From contig NZ_CM000955.1 in NCBI RefSeq assembly GCF_000159695.1, positions 941,473 to 1,005,472 of the forward strand: a stretch of DNA of 64,000 nt, given 5' to 3'. Positions 44,265 to 52,090 of the stretch are shown here, in pieces. The notes beneath the pieces were generated by a model. That model was not told the DNA's origin. It ran no database searches and worked only from the letters and a program-made list of their open reading frames with translations. Position numbers and translations under genes: made by a program. Every line of letters begins with the position of its first letter. Positions within the stretch are counted from its first letter, which is position 1. This DNA is from Finegoldia magna ATCC 53516. GTDB lineage: Bacteria; Bacillota; Clostridia; Tissierellales; Peptoniphilaceae.

Positions 44265-44272
44265 AAAAATAA

Positions 44273-44303
44273 GGCTGTGAGCGTGAACTCATAGTCTTTT
44301 TTT
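44273..44303 (+). terminator. displaced terminator of the 225-residue membrane protein gene
   Basis: GGCTGTGAG (44273-44281) pairs with CTCATAGTC (44288-44296) over nine positions (two G-T wobbles), with a six-base loop and seven Ts after it. It begins exactly at the end of the right target duplication. Before the IS landed it would have started directly after the stop codon of the gene at 42016-42693. The remaining bases to 44388 hold no gene and no clear repeat. Confidence 0.8.
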
Positions 44304-44388
44304 GATGGTGTTAACTTCGCGAAAATCAACAAGTGTTTTATTTGCTATATTAAATGAGGCTTCAGTATCTTGATTATCATCAAACGTT

Positions 44389-47300
44389 ATTTAAATTCCA
44401 TTCTGGTAAGATTTTAATCAATTGTAAACAGACTACAACGTATAGCTTTGATAAATTTACATTCCACTCTGGGTAGATTTTAATCCAATTTTTGTTTACC
44501 TTTTTCAAAAAAGTTACCTTTATTTACATTCCACTCTGGATAGATTTTAATCTGGACAAGATAAGTTAACCATATTAGCAGAAATATTATTTACATTCCA
44601 CTATGGTTAAATTTTAATAACAGTGGATCTTTTTTCTTTACTTTTGTAAACATATTTACATTTCAGTATGAGTAGATTTTAATTCCACCAAATACAACGC
44701 AGTGTCCCTCTTTTTCTTCATTTACATTTCAGTATGAATAGATTTTAATAGCGTATCAAGAAATACGATATTTGGATAGCTCACATTTACATTTCAGTAT
44801 GAGTAGATTTTAATTAGCGCGGGTAAGGCTATAATTGATGGATTCTTAAAATTTACAATTCAGTATGAGTAGATTTTAATCCTAAATTCTAACCCGTCAA
44901 CGGTAACCGCCTTTATATTTACATTTCAGTATGAGTAGATTTTAATAGACACTTGAGAAAAAATCAAGTGAAAGGAGAAATAATTTACATTCCACTCTGG
45001 GTAGATTTTAATATTAATCGTGAAATTGACAAAGGCAAAACATTAACATTTACATTCCACTCTGGGTAGATTTTAATTCTGTACTATAACCCCTGATCTG
45101 TAATTTAAAATTATTTACATTCCACTCTGGGTAGATTTTAATGGAATTGGAATGGGTAATATTCTAGGTGGAACACTATTTACATTCCACTCTGGGTAGA
45201 TTTTAATTGATAGCAACGACTTGCAGAATATCACAATTGTGCAATTTACATTCCACTCTGGGTAGATTTTAATTAGGTCTTATTGTTCTAGAGATATCAG
45301 AATCGATATCATTTACATTCCACTCTGGATAGATTTTAATGTTTCGATACCTAATCCAACTACGCCGATGTTGTCATTTACATTCCACTGTGGTTAAATT
45401 TTAATTTTAGGAACAGTAGCACCTGTCGGCTTGGGAATTGCATTTACATTTCAGTATGAGTAGATTTTAATCAATTTGCAATACTAAGGCTTGGCAGCGG
45501 CTATGGATTTACATTTCAGTATGAATAGATTTTAATGCATAAGCTTCAGAATCCTCATAGTCTTCCAATGTCTTTACATTTCAGTATGAATAGATTTTAA
45601 TTCCAATCGCAACTTTTGTTGCGATCACGTATTGGTACTTTACATTTCAGTATGAATAGATTTTAATAACGAATATGAGATGGACAAAAAAGACGATGAG
45701 AACTTTACATTTCAGTATGAATAGATTTTAATTGCGTTAAAGCAATTTGCTATTACTTCTTCTTTGGACTTTACATTTCAGTATGAATAGATTTTAATAT
45801 TGAAGTAATCTTGTATGTTTTCTTGAGCTAATATCTTTACATTTCAGTATGAATAGATTTTAATGGACGAATTGTCAATATGCAATTAGCACTATATCAG
45901 ACTTTACATTTCAGTATGAATAGATTTTAATGCCAAGGCTGTAATAAAAAAGGACGGTCTCTCATCTTTACATTTCAGTATGAATAGATTTTAATTCAAT
46001 GAATCATCTAGCCCTTTTATATCCACTCTAACTTTACATTTCAGTATGAATAGATTTTAATGATATGAGCGATGAAAACTTCGGAGCAAATTTGAGCTTT
46101 ACATTTCAGTATGAATAGATTTTAATGGTTTTAGTTATGATTTATCTTTTTACTGGTACTCCCTTTACATTTCAGTATGAATAGATTTTAATAATGGAAA
46201 TTTTTCTTTTATAATCAAATTTTTTAATTTACATTTCAGTATGAATAGATTTTAATGCAGTGTTTCTTATACCTCTGCATACTCGGCTAACGTATTTACA
46301 TTTCAGTATGAATAGATTTTAATGTTTTTGTGCTTTAATTTCAACAGTATCACATGCTAGATTTACATTCCAGTATGATTAGATTTTAATTTCTGATAGT
46401 GTTAGTACTTCACTTAGTAAAAGTATATTTACATTCCAGTATGATTAGATTTTAATAGTGTCGTAAATAGTAGAGAAGCAATATTAAAGTTATTTACATT
46501 CCAGTATGATTAGATTTTAATATAAACTCAGAATTTTTTACTTATAAAAAAAAGCTATTTACATTCCAGTATGATTAGATTTTAATGGTTTAAATTATGC
46601 TTTGAGATTATTTAAAACATTCCAGTATGATTAGATTTTAATTTTTTGTGCTTTACTTGCTACAGTAAGCCATGCGAGATTTACATTCCATTCTGGTTGG
46701 ATTTTAATAATGATTGGTGGAGGAGTTCTATTAATCGTAATGGCATTTACATTCCATTCTGGTTGGATTTTAATTCCTACAAAAAAGTTGGTAGCACATC
46801 AACATTTTGTATTTACATTCCATTCTGGTTGGATTTTAATCTTTTTTAAGTGCAGATTGATATTCCTTCGGAACGTCATTTACATTCCATTCTGGTTGGA
46901 TTTTAATTGCGACTGGTGCAGGATATTTCTATGAGTTGAACTCATTTACATTCCATTCTGGTTGGATTTTAATTATCAACATTAAAAGCGTGTTCGCTTA
47001 CTACTTTTAGATTTACATTCCATTCTGGTTGGATTTTAATTATAATAGTTTGATAAAATTTCAAGAGGAGTATTCAAATTTACATTCCATTCTGGTTGGA
47101 TTTTAATAATAAGTGATTCCGCAATGAAAGTCAGTGAGACAACATTTACATTCCATTCTGGTTGGATTTTAATTTCTGATAATTTTACTTTATGTTGTTT
47201 CATAAAGGCATTTACATTCCACTCTGGGTAGATTTTAATTAATTTTTGCAAGTTGGTCTAAGTCTTTGGAATTTTTATTTACATTCCACTCTGGGTAGAT

Positions 47301-50132
47301 TTTAATTATAAAAAACTTTAAATACATCATAAGAATAAAAAATTTACATTCCACTCTGGGTAGATTTTAATAGAATAGGAGGAAAACTTTGATATATCTT
47401 TTCACATTTACATTCCACTCTGGGTAGATTTTAATATGTGAACCTACCATCATCTTCTACGTCATAAGCCTCATTTACATTCCACTCTGGGTAGATTTTA
47501 ATAAAGAAATACAGCCGTTAAAGTATGATTGGGAGTATAATTTACATTCCACTCTGGGTAGATTTTAATCATCCATCATTTGTTGAATTTTCAAAGCATT
47601 GATAATTTACATTCCACTCTGGGTAGATTTTAATTCCGTTTAGTCGATTAAAAGTAAACTCGCTGTTTTCATTTACATTCCACTCTGGGTAGATTTTAAT
47701 TTCATCTTTTTCTTTTTTTAACTTATCCTTATAGTATTTACATTCCACTCTGGGTAGATTTTAATATGTTTAGGTGGAGATAAATTTTCAGTTTATAATA
47801 AATTTACATTCCACTCTGGGTAGATTTTAATTTATAATTTTAAAAGCACATTTCTCTCAATCTTAGGTATTTACATTCCACTCTGGGTAGATTTTAATGT
47901 GAGGTTTTGTATGATTTATTTATTTACTGGAACTCCATTTACATTCCACTCTGGGTAGATTTTAATTCTGATGGAGGAGATAATGATATTTATTATTCTG
48001 AATTTACATTCCACTCTGGGTAGATTTTAATCCAAAGCGGCATTTAAAGACTTAAAAGGAGAATCATTTACATTCCACTCTGGGTAGATTTTAATAAAGA
48101 ATCTCTTCGCATTTTCAAGTTAGAACAAACATTTACATTCCACTCTGGGTAGATTTTAATCAAGCTAAAAAAGCTCCAGCAATTCCAAGTCCCACATTTA
48201 CATTCCACTCTGGGTAGATTTTAATCACATCTGCAAGATTTTATCTCTTGATAAATAATATCATTTACATTCCACTCTGGGTAGATTTTAATCCCATAAA
48301 ACTAAAATTTCAACCATCTCAGATATATTTACATTCCACTCTGGGTAGATTTTAATCCAAGCCAAGAAAGCCCCAGCAATTCCGAGTCCGACATTTACAT
48401 TCCACTCTGGGTAGATTTTAATAAATGAATCTCTTCGCATTTTAAGATTAGAACAAACATTTACATTCCACTCTGGGTAGATTTTAATATATCATACGGC
48501 GATAATGCTAGAGTTACTGAGCTATTTACATTCCACTCTGGGTAGATTTTAATGATGCAGTCGCGAGTTCAATAAAAAATTTCGGATTTAATTTACATTC
48601 CACTCTGGGTAGATTTTAATAGCAAGAAATGTCATTGGCTCACTTGGATTAAGTGTATTTACATTCCACTCTGGGTAGATTTTAATTTTACCGCATTTTG
48701 GAATGCTTGACCTACAGCCTGATTTACATTCCACTCTGGGTAGATTTTAATTTTTTCCATGTAATCATTTAACGTCTCTGCTGAATAATTTACATTCCAC
48801 TCTGGGTAGATTTTAATAAACTCAAATTATCCCGATAAGTCATTCTTTACAAAATTTACATTCCACTCTGGGTAGATTTTAATCAATGAAAGAGAAAAAA
48901 CCGTTCTATAAGAAAGTAATTTACATTCCACTCTGGGTAGATTTTAATACGCTCTTTTTTATCTAAAATTGCGTTGAAATAAATATTTACATTCCACTCT
49001 GGGTAGATTTTAATTACTACATCAACAGAAAAAGATTACAAAAATATTTGGATTTACATTCCACTCTGGGTAGATTTTAATTCCCTGCGTTGTTTACGTC
49101 TGAGTAAGGTACTCCGATTTACATTCCACTCTGGGTAGATTTTAATTTGAATAATATTTTTAAAGTGTTCAATCTTTTTGATATTTACATTCCACTCTGG
49201 GTAGATTTTAATTTAACAGTTGGCGAAAAAAATACTATCGAAATTGATTTACATTCCACTCTGGGTAGATTTTAATTTAGATGTTAGTTACAACACATTA
49301 GCAAGCTATCGAACAAATTTACATTCCACTCTGGGTAGATTTTAATAATGAATCTCTACGCATTTTAAGATTTGAACATATATTTACATTCCACTCTGGG
49401 TAGATTTTAATTGAATTTGTTGTATCTGAAACATAATTATCTAAATTATTTACATTCCACTCTGGGTAGATTTTAATAAGTCTTCATGGCAGTATAAGAC
49501 GGAAGACGAACAAATTTACATTCCACTCTGGGTAGATTTTAATGATTTCATCAAAGATAAAGTATCTTTCAAATCAAAATTTACATTCCACTCTGGGTAG
49601 ATTTTAATAATCAAAAAGCATTTTTTAACAACACGTTTGATGTATTTACATTCCACTCTGGGTAGATTTTAATGCACAACCTGAGGATTACTCTGTAAAA
49701 GCTAGAAAAATTTACATTCCACTCTGGGTAGATTTTAATTCATAATTAAATCTATCCATGCCGATCGCTTATCAAAATTTACATTCCACTCTGGGTAGAT
49801 TTTAATTCAAGCTTTTTGCCAAGAAGTCTTTCCTGCTCTGATTTACATTCCACTCTGGGTAGATTTTAATCTCTACTTGCACCAGCAGCATTTAATCTTA
49901 ATTTATTTACATTCCACTCTGGGTAGATTTTAATGTATGATCCAATGAGTTCTCTTTTACGAGTTCCGTATTTACATTCCACTCTGGGTAGATTTTAATT
50001 AGAGCCTTGTGTTCTTGTGCTATGATATACGCTTTTATTTACATTCCACTCTGGGTAGATTTTAATTTGGGTAAAAGAAGCGTTAGAAATAGCAATGAAA
50101 AAATTTACATTCCACTCTGGGTAGATTTTAAT
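44389..50132 (-). CRISPR. Type I-B CRISPR array, 88 repeats of 30 bases
   Basis: I counted 88 repeats and 87 spacers by hand. Spacers are 34-38 bases, except one of 40 (49277-49316) and one of 26 (46587-46612). The plus-strand repeat begins ATTTACATTCCA and ends GATTTTAAT, so the transcript-sense repeat ends GGAATGTAAAT, like clostridial I-B repeats. Transcription on the minus strand places the leader beside cas2. The 45 leader-proximal repeats (47210-50132) are uniform with core CACTCTGGGTAG. Older repeats come in blocks with cores CATTCTGGTTGG (46679-47173), CAGTATGATTAG (46361-46642), CAGTATGA(A/G)TAG and others. The terminal repeat at 44389-44418 is degenerate. Confidence 0.99.
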
Positions 50133-50313
50133 AGGTGACTGTCTATGACAGTATTTCCAATGCTTATAGACGGTGTTTCTGTCTATGTCTTTTTTAAGTA
50201 TATCAAATTTACGATTTTTTTGAAAATAATTCAATGTAATACAAAACAATGTGTTATTTTAGGCATTGTCGATCCACGTGTATTTTGTCTATACAGGTGA
50301 TCGACAATTATAT
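50133..50313 (-). promoter_or_regulatory. CRISPR leader between cas2 and the array
   Basis: This 181-base A/T-rich segment precedes the newest repeats in transcript sense. It contains a near-perfect inverted repeat ATTGTCGATC/GATCGACAAT (50265-50308). A TATACT -10-like box follows TTGAATTATTTTCAAA on the minus strand near 50195-50235. Next to the first repeat are two direct copies of CATAGACAG (minus strand, about 50140-50150 and 50178-50190). The uniform newest repeats abut it, marking it as the integration end. Confidence 0.85.
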
Positions 50314-50589
50314 TTAGATAAATTGTGGATCATCAATTTCTGTTCCCAATATATCTTTTTCAAGCCATCTTTCGTTTCGACTTTTGAATATTATTACTGA
50401 ATCTATCTTCTCATCGATTTCTTTTTGGATTTTCTTCTTCAACTTAAACAAATCCGATTCCAAGATTTCTCCTTCGAACACGGAGTTTTGGATATGGTTT
50501 AAGTATTGTTTGCATATTTTAAATACTCTGTTCCACCTTCGCTGTCCATTATTTTCATTTGAGATGTCATACACCAAAATTATATACAT
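50314..50589 (-). CDS. cas2: CRISPR-associated protein Cas2
   Basis: This 91-residue ferredoxin-fold protein dimerises and bridges Cas1 dimers during spacer integration. It begins MYIILVYDISNENNGQRRW with the conserved first-strand Asp in YDIS. FEGEILESDLFKLK near 42 and KIDSVIIFK near 66 are typical. I chose the ATG at 50589 because GGTGG within the last Cas1 codons is properly spaced. An in-frame TTG at 50601 would overlap cas1. It is the last gene of the cas operon and abuts the leader. Confidence 0.95.
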   Translation of the reverse strand: MYIILVYDISNENNGQRRWNRVFKICKQYLNHIQNSVFEGEILESDLFKLKKKIQKEIDEKIDSVIIFKSRNERWLEKDILGTEIDDPQFI

Positions 50590-50591
50590 TT

Positions 50592-51584
50592 TTACCACCA
50601 AATTATAAACGGTTCATATTCTTTTTCACCAATAAAATGCTTTACTAATTTATAACATTCTAATCTGATTAGATATCTGTAGCTTACATTTCTGGATAAA
50701 TCTTTGTGCTTTATCGTCCTTTGCAAAGTTTTATTGTATTCTTGCAATATTACCTTAGACCCTGATTCTTTCATGTACAAATAGTTTAATTCTTGACTAA
50801 AATGTTTGTCTTGTATCTGATTTTTGTTTAATAACGAAAATATTAGTCTGTCAGCTATCAACGGTTTAAATATTTCCGCAATATCCAAACTCAGTGAATA
50901 TCTTCTATCGCCAGGTTCATGTAGAAAACTAATTGTAGGATCCAGCTGAGTTTTGTAAATTTCGCCCAAAACTGTTGTGTAGACCAATGAGTTCAAATAC
51001 GAAATCAAAGTATTCACGATATTATCTGGAGGTCTTTTGACTCTTTTTTCAAAGTCAATCTCTTGATTAATAATTGTGCTCCAAGATTTGTAATATGTTT
51101 TGTGAATGTTACCCTCCATCCCCATAAGTTCTTGCACATCTCTTGCTTTGTCTAAGTTTTTTAAGTAATAATTAATCTCATTCATATACTCTTCAAGATC
51201 TTTCCCTCTGCTGTTATAATATCTAATATTTCTGTATATATTTTTACCTGCACCCTCCACAAATTTCATCGCTAGTTGTAGTCTTTTTTCATCGTCCAAA
51301 TAAAATTGGGCTTGTTTAACTGTTACTTTCCCAGAAACTTTTGATTTTTTTGGCATCAAACTTGCACTGTAGAAATCATAGTAGTTGAAAAAATGAACGA
51401 TTATATCATTATGAGACAAAAAATCTATTAATTTGGAATTAATACTAACCTCTCCAAAAAGATAAATCTCTGATACCATATTGACAGGAATGTCCCTCTT
51501 CTCGCCATCAACCGTGCAAAATTGAAGAGTATTATCTTTTCTTCTCAGTTCCCCATTTTGATAAACATACAAGCTATTCTTCAT
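50592..51584 (-). CDS. cas1: CRISPR-associated integrase Cas1
   Basis: This 330-residue DNA integrase catalyses spacer insertion with Cas2. The N-terminal beta domain begins MKNSLYVYQNGELRRKD. The helical catalytic domain has the metal ligands in LMGMEGNIHKTYY (Glu, near residue 151), FLHEPGDRRYSLSLDIAEIFKP (His and Asp/Glu, near 216-237). I selected the ATG at 51584 because AGGAGA is spaced five bases before it and the N-terminus is canonical; an upstream ATG at 51605 adds seven residues. It is the Cas1b type expected for I-B. Confidence 0.97.
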   Translation of the reverse strand: MKNSLYVYQNGELRRKDNTLQFCTVDGEKRDIPVNMVSEIYLFGEVSINSKLIDFLSHNDIIVHFFNYYDFYSASLMPKKSKVSGKVTVKQAQFYLDDEKRLQLAMKFVEGAGKNIYRNIRYYNSRGKDLEEYMNEINYYLKNLDKARDVQELMGMEGNIHKTYYKSWSTIINQEIDFEKRVKRPPDNIVNTLISYLNSLVYTTVLGEIYKTQLDPTISFLHEPGDRRYSLSLDIAEIFKPLIADRLIFSLLNKNQIQDKHFSQELNYLYMKESGSKVILQEYNKTLQRTIKHKDLSRNVSYRYLIRLECYKLVKHFIGEKEYEPFIIWW

Positions 51585-51592
51585 AAAATCTC

Positions 51593-52090
51593 CTATATTT
51601 TGCACAAATCTTCAAATGCACAACTCTTACAAATATTCTTAACTTCAAATTCAGGCGGAAATTCACACGAAACTATCCTTTTTATTTCCTCGATAGATTT
51701 ATCTAAAATAAGTTCATCTTCTTCGGATAATTCAACTTTCACCGTTTTCTTCAAAAGAGGATAATCTATTTTCGCATTCAAATTATCGATATTACGTTTT
51801 TTCAAATAATACAAATAATATTTGACTTGCCAAATCGAAGCCTTCTCAATCTTTCTACTTTTCTTAATCTCGTGAATAGTATTTGAATTCTCGATAAAAT
51901 CCAAGTTAATCTCGTTATTAATCATAATGTGTTTTCTGTTTTTTATATAAGAAGATTCATCTACAAATTTACCAACAGAAACATTCTCGTTCTCCGATTC
52001 CATAGATATGTTTTGGCAAGAATACCACAACTTCCTTTTGCAAACAAAATAGTAGTAAATCATGAGCCCAGTAACCTTATCTTCTGTCAT
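51593..52090 (-). CDS. cas4: CRISPR-associated exonuclease Cas4
   Basis: This 165-residue Fe-S nuclease trims prespacers and helps select PAM-bearing ends. One cysteine lies in FVCKRKLWYSC near residue 16. Three more are at the C-terminus (ICKSCAFEDLC near 154), giving a four-Cys cluster. The RecB-type core shows the conserved His-less Asp-Glu pattern EINLDFIENS near 60 and IHEIKKSRKIEKASIWQVKYYLYYL near 73, with the catalytic E-x-K in HEIKKS. The start overlaps the cas3 stop by four bases. Confidence 0.95.
   Translation of the reverse strand: MTEDKVTGLMIYYYFVCKRKLWYSCQNISMESENENVSVGKFVDESSYIKNRKHIMINNEINLDFIENSNTIHEIKKSRKIEKASIWQVKYYLYYLKKRNIDNLNAKIDYPLLKKTVKVELSEEDELILDKSIEEIKRIVSCEFPPEFEVKNICKSCAFEDLCKI

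Noticed and set aside
44341..44388. Possible 89th CRISPR repeat left of the terminal degenerate repeat
   Set aside because: Only a loose resemblance (CTTCAGTATCTTGATT) with no ATTTA start or GATTTTAAT end; not counted.
46646..47251. Open frames across the array giving repeated IYIPFWLDFN or KIQPEWNVN peptides
   Set aside because: They are translations of CRISPR repeats and spacers; the periodicity is the repeat unit, and there is no ribosome site.
49995..50249. 84-residue minus-strand frame at the leader end of the array
   Set aside because: It runs from the leader into repeats (IKIYPEWNVN units) and is explained by the array itself.
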